64,000 bases of DNA from Phyto melanocephala. Its lineage: Eukaryota > Arthropoda > Insecta > Diptera > Rhinophoridae. The position numbers were made by a program, and so were the translations under genes. Positions 12,170 through 24,010 of this stretch are shown here, piece after piece; position 1 is the first letter of the stretch; every line of letters begins with the position of its first letter. The notes below the pieces were generated by a model that saw nothing but the letters and a program-made list of their open reading frames with translations, was not told the origin of the DNA and did not search any database. Where the stretch lies: contig OW799235.1 of the NCBI GenBank assembly GCA_941918925.1, positions 40,260,701-40,324,700 on the forward strand. The letters are read 5' to 3'.

Positions 12170-13210
12170 ATATTAAAATAGACAATAATTAAACTTGTTT
12201 TTTTTTTCTATTATTATAGACAATTTATTTTAACAAAGTTTTCTGTCTTCACACCCATACATATGTATAATACATATCTGTCGAACTTTGACAAAACAAC
12301 TAAACAACACATAAATTCTTCAAGAGGTGTTGTTTGTACTAATCGGCATCTTTTTGTGTAAAATACATTCACGTTTAAACAAAATTGTCAACAATATTTT
12401 TCAACACAAGTTTGTTTCTTGTGCTATCCTTCAAAAGTTTAATTAAAAACATTTTGTCAAAAGCCTGCAATTAACAAAATTCTAATTATTTACATTAATC
12501 CGCATTTTGATACGAGTTATAAAAAAAGTTATGCAACAACAACAAAAATCAACTTAAATTAAAATTTTATTGTTTTTTTTTATTTTTTTATTTTTTTATT
12601 TTTGTAGTTACTATAAAGTAATCTCGTTATACTTAAATATATCTTTCTTTATTTAGACTATATGTGATTGACAAGGTTCCCAGGTACCTATTCGGTTTCG
12701 ATATTAAATTTTTTGTAGCAGTTGATAACCTACGTTTTTGAAACTTCTTAAGAGCTCCTAGCTTTTGTTATTTAATTAATTTTTACATATTTCAAAAGAA
12801 TAAGTATATTTTGAAAGACAAACATGCCAAGTTACTTCCAACACCCTTAAGTGTACGACAAGGTATCTGCAAAAATATTTCTTGCCTCAGCAGACAATGT
12901 AAAATGCATGGAAGATAAAATTATTGCAGATTTTCTGGTAAATACGAATAAAAAGTAAATTTTCCAAAAAATTTAATTATTAAATATAACTTCGAATATT
13001 AGTACAAAACTCAGAGTTAAAAAAGTTAAACTTTGTCAATTAAGTATGTACGTAATACACTAATATTTTTATGCTGGTATGAAACGTCTCTTTTTTTATA
13101 ACTGTTCTAACAAGTGTAAGATCCCATTAAATTAATGTTTTAGCCTGTTAGTCTGACGATCATTTTTAGTTGGTTTTTCAGTGTACAACTGGTCATACAA
13201 TGGATAGCAG
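12170..13210. other. AT-rich spacer
   Basis: No supported feature; a poly-T run near 12570-12605. Confidence 0.4.
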
Positions 13211-13214
13211 TTAG

Positions 13215-13340
13215 TTATACCCTTCCCTGGCTTGTAACTTTGTAGAAGTTAGCCTTAAACATATCCCAAATATCTCGAAACGCTGGTGCTTTATCGAATT
13301 TTGTACGCGATGAATGAGTTTCATCGTATTGTTGTTCATT
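13215..13340 (-). pseudogene. Possible piggyBac-type transposase fragment
   Basis: The minus strand encodes QQYDETHSSRTKFDKAPAFR followed by DIWDMFKANFYK. The order FDD/YDE-T-R...DK-AP-(I/F)R-(E/D)-(I/L)W-x-F resembles the block just before the catalytic region of piggyBac-like (DDE_Tnp_1_7) transposases. About 40 residues are recognisable and no TIR was found. Confidence 0.35.
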
Positions 13341-13589
13341 GCAATTTTTCGTTTTTAAAGAAGGGCTCCGATGCCAACAAAAAACATCCTTGCAAAAAAA
13401 TATTACAGCATGAGAGCAGCCGGTAAACAACTATTTTTATTACACATAGGTGATTATTTAGATATAAGAGATTGAAGTTTGGAGTAAATTGTGTAATTGT
13501 GTTAATTATATAGTTGATGTGATTATTTTGGCGGCAGGAAAGGTGAAAGGAAGTTCTCCACGTATTGGAACAAAATAATATTTTTCTTA

Positions 13590-13797
13590 TTAAAGACAAA
13601 TGTGATTGGAAAACCCGAAAATTAAAATTTTCATGGTATTTCCATTCTGAAAAGGGCTTAACGGCAGACCCAAAATAAATCGAAGTTATTACAGATTTTC
13701 AAGCACGAAATAGTAAAGAAGAGGAAAGAAGTTCTTTGAGTTTGGTTACGTATGTGGGCAAATTTATACCCGACTTGGCAAATGTCATCGAATAAAA
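13590..13797 (+). pseudogene. Ty3/gypsy pol fragment (RT/RNase H junction)
   Basis: The plus strand reads KDKCDWKTRKLKFSWYFHSE, GLTADPK, a stop, IEVITDF, then SLVTYVGKFIPDLANVI. This is the K-C-x-F-x(n)-G-(I/L)-x-x-DP-K-(V/I)-x-x-I ... Y-(Y/V)-(R/G)-KFIP-(D/N) segment at the end of reverse transcriptase in Ty3/gypsy elements. A single in-frame stop and lack of flanking domains or LTRs mark it as a fragment. Confidence 0.7.
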
Positions 13798-13937
13798 AAA
13801 ATTTTAAGAAGTTTAAAATAACAAAATGTAATTAAACCAGAATAAATGATTTACAATAAATTTATTTATAAAGATTTAAAATAATAATTCCGAATGCCTA
13901 TTTGCAGTATTAAAATTATATAAAAAAACATTAAGTC

Positions 13938-14385
13938 GAAACATCTGTTACAGAGTCAATTGAATCTAAATTAGCAAAAGTATTGTCATTATTTGAATTG
14001 ATGAGTCTGGGAAAAAGATCTATAATCGGTTTTGGCGTTTATGTGGTGGTAAGCCAAGTTTCCAAAAATATTCTCTGGTGCCGCTGCTATTTTTATTATT
14101 CTTATTACTGCTATAGCCTCAATTTTAGCTGGATTATGTTATGTCTGCAGTGTTCATTACATTTCACTATTGCCATATAATTTTGGAATATGCGTTGTTT
14201 AAATGCATATTTGGATAATCTGTGCGATCATGCAAGGGAGATTTTTCTAAGTGAAAACAATGAATTAGACGGACCTAATGGATTTCATAATATATCTGGA
14301 TTTGGTTGGCATTATATTTTCAAGTACCATAGCGTACCCAAACAAAGTAAATATTATTTTTCCTGTATCTGCAGAACTACAATAG
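13938..14385 (+). pseudogene. Cationic amino acid transporter (SLC7/CAT) pseudogene
   Basis: The plus strand reads ESKLAKVLSLFELMSLG, SIIGFGVYVVVSQVSKN, then (next frame) SGAAAIFIILITAIASILAG followed by LCY, then IILEYAL, CLNAYLDNLCDHA and finally DLMDFIIYLDLVGIIFSSTI with KVN. In order these match the N-terminal amphipathic segment, TM1 (G-x-G-x-G-V-Y), TM2, the LILEY segment, the extracellular loop and a later TM helix of CAT transporters such as Drosophila slimfast, which carry arginine and lysine. At least two frameshifts and a ~40-residue deletion between TM2 and LILEY destroy it. Only about a quarter of the family length is present. Retrocopy or decayed tandem copy cannot be told apart here. 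Confidence 0.72.
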
Positions 14386-14780
14386 TGAGTCACAAACTAC
14401 ATGTTCCAACAAAATCTTGGAGGTATAGGAGCTTGTTCCTGTAAAATTAAAATATATTGTATTGAAACATATTAAATAATATTTAAAATGGGAATATATA
14501 AAAACAAGAGATGTGCCTGTGTTCACGACAACAGTATTTTTATCACGCACGCTAAGTTTTTAATGCATTATTTTATATAAATATAACTAAGATCATGCAA
14601 ATTTCCAATAAAATACATAAAAAAAAATTACAACAACAACATCAAAAGTCGAGAAGCGCTTTTTGGTGGTAAACTCAACGCATGAGGCTCTTTCGAATTC
14701 GAACATAACTTCTGAGGCGCTGCGATGCGCAGCATTTAAAATAAAATCTCTGCTAAATTAAGTCCAATTAATAACTTTAT
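14386..14780. other. AT-rich spacer
   Basis: Nothing recognised. Confidence 0.4.
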
Positions 14781-14799
14781 GTGCACTTAAACTACGAGA

Positions 14800-15464
14800 A
14801 GCGAGTACTTTTAGTTTTCACTGTACTTGCCATTATGAGTACGATATCAAGAGCCTTTTCAATATCTAAAAATATTGCAACAGTACATCGATATTCTTTT
14901 AAATTGTTGACAACATCATTGAATGTCCTTTTTGAAACCAAAATTGATGACCAGCAGCCTTATTCTGAAACTCGCTAAAGCTCTTAAAAATATATTAAAA
15001 AAATATATATTAGCCAAAAATCTCTAAATATATTTTTAAGAACTTTAGTGTTAGAGATTTCGATTTAGCCAGTTACATAATAACATTGCAGGGTCGTTTA
15101 CTTGGAGACTCAGGCACCAAAAATGTTTCAAAATATTTTTTAGAGTTTAAGCGATAGAGATTTATATTTAGCGAGTAACAGAATCAGGCAGCTGGTAAAT
15201 ATTTCCATTTTCTTTCTTATTACTTTTTTAAAAAGATTTCCTAAATTAGTTGAAAGAGAAATAGGCCGAACTTTAGAATTATCAACTTTTATAGTTGGCA
15301 ATAAAAATGGCTTGAAAATTAAAATATTTGAAATATATGTAATCAAAACTTGAAATTTTTTTATTTTTGTTAAATATATTAGAATAAAGAATTAAATTAT
15401 CTGCAGATGTTAATTTGATATCATTTTGAACGTTGTTTGGAGAAAAGTCATTAAAGCTATACAT
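14800..15464 (-). pseudogene. LINE reverse transcriptase fragment (jockey/I type)
   Basis: On the minus strand, 15346-15190 encodes KVRPISLSTNLGNLFKKVIR followed by KKM, the fingers motif preceding motif A. Then 14965-14830 encodes QFWFQKGHS and, after a frameshift, NDVVNNLKEYRCTVAIFLDI with EKALDIV, RT motif A with its catalytic Asp. The DNA between has a stop-rich deletion and motif C (YADD) is absent. It is a piece of a second LINE, separate from the jockey-type element at 31.6-34.6 kb. Confidence 0.65.
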
Positions 15465-15716
15465 GTTAATTGGAATATTGGGTAAATATCGAATTACAAA
15501 TATCAGAACATTTTTTGTTTTCGAAATTCCTGCGTAAATTGAAGCAAAGTGATTTTTGTTTCTATAAAAGAGGTGAAAGAGATGATTTCAAAGAGGGAAA
15601 TCCTAAATTAAGATTTTAGGGAAAATTATTCAAAAAAGTTTGCAAAGATATAATGCTGAAATAAGAATTAAAATTATTTATCAATTTAGAACTTATAATT
15701 AAATTATCTGAGAAGG

Positions 15717-16040
15717 AACAAGTAAGAGTGCTATATTCGGCCGTGCCGAACCTTATATACCCTTCACAACGTGTAGTCATGCAATAACAGTAGTTTGTAC
15801 CACCATTCATCTCATACGAAATGCGTACATACATACATACATATAAAAAACATACATATATAAAAACATCCCATTGCAAAATTAAAAATGTATGTATGTA
15901 TGTTAAAAAAAAATAATTAAAATATAAATAATAAGTATAAAACAAAACAAAATTGAAAAAAAATAAAAAAAAATTAAAGAAAAAAAAATAAAAATATAAA
16001 TAAGATATTAAATAAAAAATAAAAAAAAAATTTAAAAAAA
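15717..16040 (-). repeat. INE-1-like repeat, subfamily B, 3' part plus A/T tract
   Basis: Starts with AAGTAAGAGTGCTATATTCGG, the hairpin ATTCGGCCGTGCCGAA and TATACCCTTCACAACGTG, then 'gtcatgcaataacagtagtttgta', a TACA microsatellite and ~150 bp of A-rich low-complexity sequence. It stops where the next copy starts at 16042. Confidence 0.65.
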
Positions 16041-16041
16041 A

Positions 16042-18000
16042 ACAAGTAAAGGTGCTATATTTGGCCATCCCGAATCTTATATACCCTTCACAACGTGTAC
16101 ACTCAAGGAAAAAATATGATTGTGGTAACCATAATCGAAGAGCAACATACTATGATTGAATTGTATGATTATGTTTAAAATAATTATGGTTACCAGTTAT
16201 CATTATTATGTTTAATTTAAGCATCATTCAATAATCATATACATGACTTCAATTGAAATCGTCAATCTTTGCTTTTTTACGACAAATTACTGTCTTTTGC
16301 TGTAACATACACATATTGCTTGTACTCACCAATTTAATTGCAATTTTTTTACCAATATTTTTTTACGTTTTCTCGTTTATTTCTAAATTTTCCTTAATTT
16401 TTTAAAATTTTTGTTAATTTTTTTGACATCTCAAACTTTTAAAATAATAAAAATTTATTCAGCAAGAAGAAGAACAATTGAAATATAATTATTATTAAAA
16501 AAATTATAGCTTGATTAATTTGTAATCATACTGTTGTCTCACTTATTATTTAATGATTATTATACCCTTCATTTTTAATTTATAATGCTTTTGAATACAA
16601 TGTTATTTTTGTTGCCATATTTTTTTTAAATCATTCTATTTTGAATCAACAACCAATTTAAAATTTTTACGAAAAGTAATCATTAAATGATACAATTCAA
16701 ACAAATGCTTGGTTATCGTGACAAAATATTAGATGAAATGAAACAAAAATAACTATTACACGCAAGGAAAAAATATGATTGTGGTAACCATAATCGAAGA
16801 GCAACATACTATGATTGAACTGTATGATTATGTTTAAAATAATTATGGTTACCAGTTATCATTATTATGTTTAATTTAAGCATCATTCAATAATCATATA
16901 TATGACTACAATCTTTGCTTTCTTTGCTTTCTACGGCAAAGTATTGTCTTTTGCTGTAACATACACATATTTAATTGCAATTTTTTTATCTATTTTTTTT
17001 TAGATTTTCACGTTTATTTTTAAATTTTCTTTAATTTTTCAAAATTTTTGTTAATTTTTTTGAAATCTCAAACTTTTAAAATAATAAAAATTTATTCAGC
17101 AAGAAGAAGAAAAGTTGAAATCAAATTATTATTAAAAAAAAATCATAGCTTGATTATTTTGTAATCATACTGTTGTCTCACTTATTATTTAATGATTATT
17201 TTTAATTTTTAATGATTTTGAATATAATGTTATTTTTGTCAAATTAATTTTTTTAAATCATACTATTTTTAAATGGTAACCATTTTGAAATTTTTATGAA
17301 AAGTAATCATTAAATGATACAATTTAAACAAATGCTTGATTATCGTGACAAAATATATGATGAAATTAAACAAAAATAACTATTACTTGTTTTCGACAAC
17401 CAAATATTGTTTTAGAAAAAATAATATGACCGTCGTGATCATGTCGTAACCATGGTTTTTCTTTGCGTGTAGTCATGCAATAATAATTGTTTGTATCACC
17501 ATTCATCTCATGTATGTATGTATGTACGTACATACTATGTATGTATGTTTCCAAAAAAAAAAATAATTACAAAAAAAAAATAAAATCAAAAGATATTAAA
17601 AAAAAACAAAAACAATAAAAAAATTAAAAAAAAAATATTTTTAAAAATATTTAAAAAAAATTAAAAAAAAATATATAAAAAAATAAAAAAAATATAAACA
17701 ATATATAAAATAAAAATTTTTTTTGTTTGGCTCAGCTGGGATTTGATGCCACGTTTATCTAACCAGTATATATGTATGTATGTTCTTGTTCTAATTGTGA
17801 AAAAACGAGGGGGTCGTGTTTTTTTGCTCATATCTCAGAAAGTTATGGGGCGATTGGGCTGAATTTCAATAGCGATTCATTCTCGGATATTTTCAAAAGA
17901 TTGATACTCAGATCTGAGGAACATATACTTGCTTCTAAAAGTTGATTTCAACCAACACACGAACAGATGGTCAGGGCTTAATCGACTCCTCGAATATAGA
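16042..18000 (-). repeat. INE-1-like repeat, subfamily B, split by a TIR element
   Basis: Left part 16042-16099 holds tail, hairpin and TATACCCTTCACAACGTG. The copy resumes at 17470 with 'gtcatgcaataataattgtttg', a TATG microsatellite, an A-rich tract (17555-17720), TTTGGCTCAGCTGGGATT and the 'ctcatatctcagaaag' block, ending near 'cagggcttaatcgactcctcg'. The gap 16100-17469 is a transposon insertion at a TA. Confidence 0.65.
16100..17469. mobile_element. Two tandem copies of a TA-flanked TIR element
   Basis: Copy 1 (16100-16756) and copy 2 (16759-17469) are near-identical over ~650 bp, each starting CAC(T/G)CAAGGAAAAA. Copy 2 ends TTTTTCTTTGCGTG, the inverted repeat. TA flanks the whole (16098-16099, 17470-17471) and TA precedes copy 2. 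Copy 1 lacks the last ~95 bp that copy 2 retains. The interior is rich in ATGATTAT/TAATGATT and GGTTACCA motifs and encodes no recognisable protein. The ends resemble those of the large element at 36469-48015. Confidence 0.7.
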
Positions 18001-18578
18001 AGAATATGAACATGTTGAATTATGAATTGTCATTTGATAGGTGAAATTAAAAATTCAACCAATATGAAAGTTAATACTAAGATTCACTAATTCAAATTTC
18101 ATTGAATTGTAACATAAATAGGAATTTTAAATTACATAGTAGTATACCGATAAAGAGTGCTGATGATGAAATCGAAGCTGATTTCGAAAATGCATTCCAC
18201 TCGGCTAATATCGGAAATAATTTTAGAAAGAATATTCCTAAAAATGGTTACAATTTAATTTAATTTGGATTAAAAAATTAAATAAAAGAATAAATGAACT
18301 TAAGTCAAAATAAAAATGGTTCACATTAAAATTTAATTGTTTTTATATTTATCTGCCCAGGAAATCTTTTAGAATTGGAATAACCACCAAGAATAATTGC
18401 ACCATACTTACTGCAATAGTTTCTAGAAATACTAATACATATTAAATGGAAACTTGAATTGCATGGAATTTGCAAAGAGAACATTATCAATTTTTATTCG
18501 CTGAAAGTGATAGGTCTCTCTTAAAACAATCGCAACACAAATATCTAATAGTTGTATATCCATCTTAAAAACTGTGTA
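18001..18578. repeat. Spacer containing a dispersed repeat (18120-18330)
   Basis: The block around 'gctgatgatgaaatcg' and 'ggctaatatcgga' (18160-18330) recurs at 28790-28930 and, in part, at 36120-36190. No element ends were found. The flanking ~250 bp on each side are unremarkable. Confidence 0.45.
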
Positions 18579-20796
18579 CATATTTATCGGTTATATGCAT
18601 TTCTAAAAATGCACAGCTTTCTGTGCATATAACCCGAAATGCAAATATAAAAACACGTTTATATGCATATACGTTGCTTATAAGAAAACTCGTTAATATG
18701 CATAAGCAGTGCATATGTATATAAAAACTCCGATATTTGCAAAAGGGTGCATATAAAAAGTAGACAAAATCTATCCAAATTTTTGTACATATACATACAT
18801 ATGTCAGTTTTTATTAAAAATTTATTTTTACAAATAAAAAAAAAAATTATTAAATTAAATAAAAAATATTATTGTACAGTTAGAAGTTTGTACTAAAAGT
18901 ATCATTTCACTGAGATCAGTCAACTAGGTTGAAAACATAAAAAGCTAGAAATTCATTGCTTACTAAAATTGCCCCAGCAGTTCCAATACTTGAGAATTGA
19001 AAAGTGATTTTGTCACGTATTTATCATTGCTAATAAATTCACAAGCAATGGAAACTTGAATTTGGGATTGCTGAGGTAAATTAAAGTACTTAGTCTAATG
19101 CATACTAATTTTTAAAAAAATCTGTTATTTTCTTTTGTACATTTTCTCTCAACAAAAAATAAATTGATCAATTTTTTCCAATTCATCAATCAATTAATTT
19201 CTTGCTTGAAGAAAACACCGTAAACCACTTAAATATTCCACTGCATTACTTACAGATGGAATTGGTACATACTCATTGTCATCGTCCTCGTTAGCTTGAT
19301 TGAAGCTCAGAAACGATTTCCTCCTAGTTAGGTGGTGTATGACAAGGTAAATTTTCGTCCTGAGTTACGAAATTTTCAAATTCAGCTCCAAATTCTAAGC
19401 CAGAGTCAGCAGTTATTATTATTTCATCTTCACGATCTTCCATCGCTGGCAGCTCGTGAGATTCCGAAACGAACTTACACCGAAATATAAATTCATATAA
19501 AATGGGGAAAAAAATAAGCCTGTATCTTTTAAAACAGTAAAAAATGGTACTAGGAGCTACCATCCAATATGCTCGCTTGGCTCTATATAATGCCGCTAAC
19601 ATATCAAGGCTTTTCTTGAAATCTCTAAAAGGCATATTTGCTTACGTATTATATTTTGTCGATGGTATGCCTTGAAAGCATTAATGATCCTCTGATCTGA
19701 AGGCTGTAAAATTGAGGTTATATATGCTGGTAAATATCGAACGTCAACGTTATTTAAAGTTATCTGCTTATGCGCTGTGGCATTGTCTACGCTTAAGATT
19801 ACTTTTCTATTTTGTTGAATCATTTCTTCATCAAAATCTAGCATTATTTCAGTCCAAATGCCTGTGTCCTCCATGCCTTGTTTTGCGAAAAATACTTAAA
19901 TTTTTTATTTTTTAAACATCGAGGCTGTTTTGGTTTACCTTTGGCAAACATAATCACCAGTTGCATTGCACGAAAGGAGTAAAGTTTTACGTTCTTTTGA
20001 TGACGTCATTTTAGAAATTTTAAAACCACTCCTATTGAGTGTTGATGAGGGCAATGCTTTGAAAAGTATTCCCGTTTCATCGGCATTAAATATGTATCTT
20101 GCCTTCTATCCAGCGGGAAAAATTGGGAGAATTTCTTGAATATTGTCAACAGCTTGCTTATCAGCAGATCTTGCCGCACCATAAGTCTTTTTTTAACTAA
20201 TCCCCTCTCTCCGTTGCCATCGGTATAGCCAGCCAGGTGTAGGATATAAATTTTCGTTCAGGACAATGTCAAATTGTTTGGCCTTTTTCATTAGCATATT
20301 GTTTGACACTACAGCGCCAGACAACCTTATTTGATCAAACCATTTCGATAATGCCTGATCCTTTTTTTTATTTTCGACTCGATTTTTTTTTTGCGATATA
20401 TATTGTTTTGTTGCTTTGAATAATAGAACTTTTGTCTCATAGAATACGATTTACGGTGTCGATTGAGCATCCATACTTTTTACAAATATCTTGTTTAGTA
20501 GAATCTTTAATTTCATTTATAATTGAAAGCTTTTGCTTTATAGACAAGCATATTCGTTTGTTAGCACTCATTTTTCATCGCATTTATTCATGATGCATAT
20601 AGAAGACAATTTCTTTTGTAATTTATTCAAATTGTATTAAAATTATGGTGCATAAAAGCGATAAATGCATATAAGCGAAATGCATATAGACGAAATTTTT
20701 TTGTATATTTTAAATTACGAGCTGAAATTGCACAGGCTTGGATGCATAAAAGCGAAAAATGCTTATAACCGACGTGCATATAAGCGATAAATACTG
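18579..20796 (-). mobile_element. pogo/Tigger-type DNA transposon, decayed
   Basis: The left end (after TA at 18577-18578) reads CATATTTATCGGTTATATGC and the right complement CAGTATTTATCGCTTATATG, followed by TA at 20797-20798. TA duplication and a CENP-B-type transposase place it in the pogo/Tigger branch of Tc1/mariner. Many TGCATATAA(G/C)CGA-like motifs lie within 150 bp of both ends and are candidate transposase-binding sites. Confidence 0.75.
19324..20571 (-). pseudogene. pogo/Tigger transposase pseudogene
   Basis: The minus strand starts MSANKRICLSIKQKLSIINE at 20571 and runs through IKDSTKQDICKKYGCSIDTV, a CENP-B-type helix-turn-helix. After many stops the catalytic part is legible at 19874-19640: VILSVDNATAH (second Asp) and VRYLPAYITSILQPSDQRII (third acidic residue), then the FKAYHR continuation typical of DDE_1 transposases. 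The 3' part (19635-19324) encodes an acidic C-terminal tail in another frame. Frameshifts and stops throughout; non-functional. Confidence 0.75.
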
Positions 20797-20798
20797 TA

Positions 20799-21383
20799 TT
20801 TAGTTTAAGGATGTGTTTCCTGTATAAAAGCTATAAAGTTTTTATTTTGCCTTAAGATATTTCTTCCGCTATAACTATTAAGAGATCTTACAGTGTAAGT
20901 TAACATTTTCAAGGATTTATTTGACAATTTGGTCTTCTTAAAGAAGCTTGGAACAATCTATCTTAACCTGAGATTTGCTAAAATTTTTATTAATTAATTA
21001 TAAAATGTCCAACTATATATTGTAATGAAAGTGTTTTCTTTTTACTTAAAATTCGAACAATTTTTAAAAATCCTTCAAAAATTAAATGAACTTTTGTTTT
21101 ATTTTCTTCTTTATATGGAAAACTCCTAAAACAGATACAAAACTAGACTCTGTTTCAGTATTGTATTTTCTTGAATAAATTGTTTTGAATTTTGAAAATT
21201 TTTCTTTCTCAATTCTTTAGGTGTAATCAATACTTTTATCTCGATGTTGGGTCTTTATTTCTTGGTGAACAGAAATAGCTTTTAAATATAGTTTGCTTTT
21301 AAAATGGGATTTATTAACTACTTCAAAGTCATCGATATTTGATTTAAACTGAATTATAAGGATTTTTATGTCCATGTTATAAA
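20799..21383. other. AT-rich spacer
   Basis: Nothing recognised. Confidence 0.4.
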
Positions 21384-21986
21384 GAAGAAGTAAGAGCACT
21401 ATATTCGTCGGAATCGAATCTTTTATACCCACCACCAATCTTGTGAACTTTTATAGCACAAAACTTATTATTTTGTTACTAACAATAATCGCTATGGAAA
21501 ATATTATTATACTAAAATATGTATCACTTTCTTTGTATAACTTCGATATGCTAGTAAAATGTTTTTATAAATTAAGTCCTTTAATGAAAGTGAACATTAA
21601 AGTACAACTTAGATATTTCAATATAGTCCTTTGTTCTTCCAAAATCTTTATTCATAGAGAAATTATATGAATTTGATGTAAAGCGTTATATGGGTGGTGG
21701 GCGTAAGAGTTGGCGTGTCACATTTTTTCCGATGGTACAGAGCCTTTGATCAAAAAGCAATGGTTGCAATATTTCAGGATCATACATCTAGTTTTGTCAG
21801 TTATATTACGTCTTAAATTTTGAATATACCGAAAAACACGGACGGACATAGCTAGATCGTCATCAAATCGAACCCTGATTCAGAATATATATACTTTATG
21901 GGGTCTAAAATGGATATTTCGATGTGTTACAAACGGAATGGCAAAATGAATATACCCCCACCATTTTTTTGGTGGCGAATATAAAA
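21384..21986 (-). repeat. INE-1-like repeat, subfamily A, near-complete short copy
   Basis: Runs from AAGTAAGAGCACTATATTCG and TTTATACCCACCACCAATC to 'gacggacatagctagatcgtcatc', 'atatatactttatggggtct' and ATACCCCCACCATTTTTTTG with GTGG. Both subterminal repeats are present; the interior is deleted relative to the 1.8-2.3 kb copies. The hairpin is mutated (TTCGTCGGAATCGAA). Confidence 0.7.
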
Positions 21987-22332
21987 ACAGGTGTCCATAA
22001 ATTCTCTTTAGCAGGATTACTTTTATTTTTTAAACCATTGTTCCCTTCTTTGGATTCTTTAGAGATGCCTGATTACATATTTAGTTCTCCCGCAATTCGA
22101 AATTTATTGCTACTCTTCGCAGCATCAAAATGTAAAAGATTTGACTTATAGGATGACTTTCGTGTGCACCAAATCGTTTACGTTGTATTGAGTTCCTTTA
22201 ATGTGTTTTTGTTTGATGAATTCGAAGAAAGGTTAGGAAACTTCACAGATAGAATTTATCAGGAAGGCCTTATAAAGGGTCTAAAGGATAAGATTTAAGT
22301 CCATACGCGGAATCGATAATTTAAATAAAAAT

Positions 22333-22714
22333 ATATGTGCCAGCTCATAGAGAAAGGGACCTAAGGGTAAAAAAAAACAATTTTCACTTTTTTTTTCTTT
22401 TGATGTGGACAACATCTAAGCATCGAATGAGACCGATCCCATGCCCCAAAAGTGTTCCCTGCCAGAGATATGCGCATTGAATTCGACGATTCTAAGCGCA
22501 AATAGAAAGGGAGCTAACGGTAAAATTTATTTATATTAATTTTTTCCCCTACTTAATTAACAAAATAACTTGATTTTACGAAACTACAAACAATTTATTT
22601 TTTTCCTTATGAACAATTTAAAAAAATAGAAAAATCATTTAATCTTTAAAATGGCTCTCCTGAACAAAACCTGTATTTACCCTTAGGTCCCTTTTTCTAT
22701 GCGCTGTCACATAT
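22333..22714. mobile_element. MITE with ~38-bp TIRs
   Basis: The left arm reads ATATGTGCCAGCTCATAGAG then AAAGGGACCTAAGGGTAAA. The right complement reads ATATGTGACAGCGCATAGAA then AAAGGGACCTAAGGGTAAA. A third, direct copy of the inner motif (AATAGAAAGGGAGCTAACGG) lies at about 22500. 382 bp, no coding capacity, superfamily unknown. Confidence 0.65.
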
Positions 22715-22899
22715 GTGTGTATATACTAGCATTTAACCCTCTACTTCGATAGCGCAGTTCATATATTGCATATATTTCCTAACTAAAAGCAAGATCAATG
22801 CTACTGAGATTCAAAAATTAAGATTCACAATTGGCAAAAATTACCCTAAAAATAATAAAAGTAACAGTTTTTCCTTCACCAAAACTTCCACTTGGCTTA

Positions 22900-24010
22900 T
22901 TATTACCTACAGTCAGAATTCTATGTATACAAAATATAAAAAAAAAGAGAAAAAGTAATTTTGGTCGTCCAAAATATTAGTAGTTAGACCTCGGATAAAA
23001 AAACACTAATTTTCAGAATTCATGTTTACAAACGTAAAAATACAAAGAGTACAGTAAAAATGCGAAAAGGCACCATTTGTTTTGCCCTTATCATTTTTAT
23101 TCTCAATTTGATCCAATAGTCCCTTATTTCAATATTCTATCTTCATAAACATAAAACACATAAAGAGTACAATAACAATTTAAAATAGAACCTTTTTGGT
23201 CGCCCATAACATTTTTAGTCTCACCTGGAATAAATAGTCTTTTATTTTACAATTCTACCTTTTTAAATACAAAAAGTACCTTACAAATTCAAAAAAAGAC
23301 CTTTTTGGTCGCCCAAAACAATTTCAGTCTCACCTTGTATTAATAGTCAGTAATTTCGAAATTCTAGCTTCGCAAACGTTGAAAATACAAAAAGTACCAT
23401 AACAATTCAAAAAAGCACTTTCTTGGTCGCCCATAACATTTTTAGTCTCACCTGGCATCAATAGTCCTTGATTGTACAATCCTATCTTCATAAACGTAAA
23501 AATTACAAAAAGGACCATAAAAATTAAAAAAAGTACCTTTGTGGTCGCCCATAACATTTTCAATTTCACCTGGAATCAAAAGTCCTTGATTGTACAATCC
23601 TACCTTCATAAACGTAGGAAATTCAAAAAGTGCCATAAAAATTCAAAAGAGTACCTTTTTGGTCGCCCATAACCTTTTTAGTCTCACTTGGAATTAATAG
23701 TCCTTGATTGTACAATCCTATATTCATAAACGTTGAAAATACCAAAAGTACCAAAAAAAAGTACCTTTTTGGTCACCCATAACATTTTTTTTCTCACCTG
23801 TAATTTATACTCCTTGATTGTACAATTCTACCTTTATAAAAGTAGAAAATACAAAAAGTACCATAGAAATGCGAAAAAGTACATTTTTGGTCCAAGTACC
23901 AAATTCCAAAAAATGTTCAAATATCTATGTAACAAAATAATTTAATAGACATTATTTAAAGTCAGTAAATCTACTCCTTTTTGCATAAAAGTACTAATGT
24001 TATAAAAAGT
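22900..24010. repeat. Tandem array, ~118-bp unit, about nine copies
   Basis: The landmark 'ttttggtcgccca' recurs near 22965, 23080, 23198, 23307, 23425, 23543, 23661, 23771 and 23889, spaced 109-118 bp. Each unit also contains 'agtctcacctgg', 'aatagtccttgattgtaca' and 'cataaacgt...aaaagtacc'. The central units (23425-23771) are most alike and the outer ones diverge, as in arrays maintained by unequal exchange. Not coding: minus-strand open frames are by-products of the periodicity. Confidence 0.85.

Noticed and set aside
15616..16068. 150-residue minus-strand frame rich in Phe/Tyr
   Set aside because: It is a translation of an A-rich low-complexity tract and repeat ends.
23330..23945. Repeated open frames in the tandem array
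   Set aside because: They arise from a unit length that occasionally keeps frame; no protein features.
22900..24010. CRISPR-like periodicity
   Set aside because: The whole unit repeats without unique spacers, and the DNA is eukaryotic.
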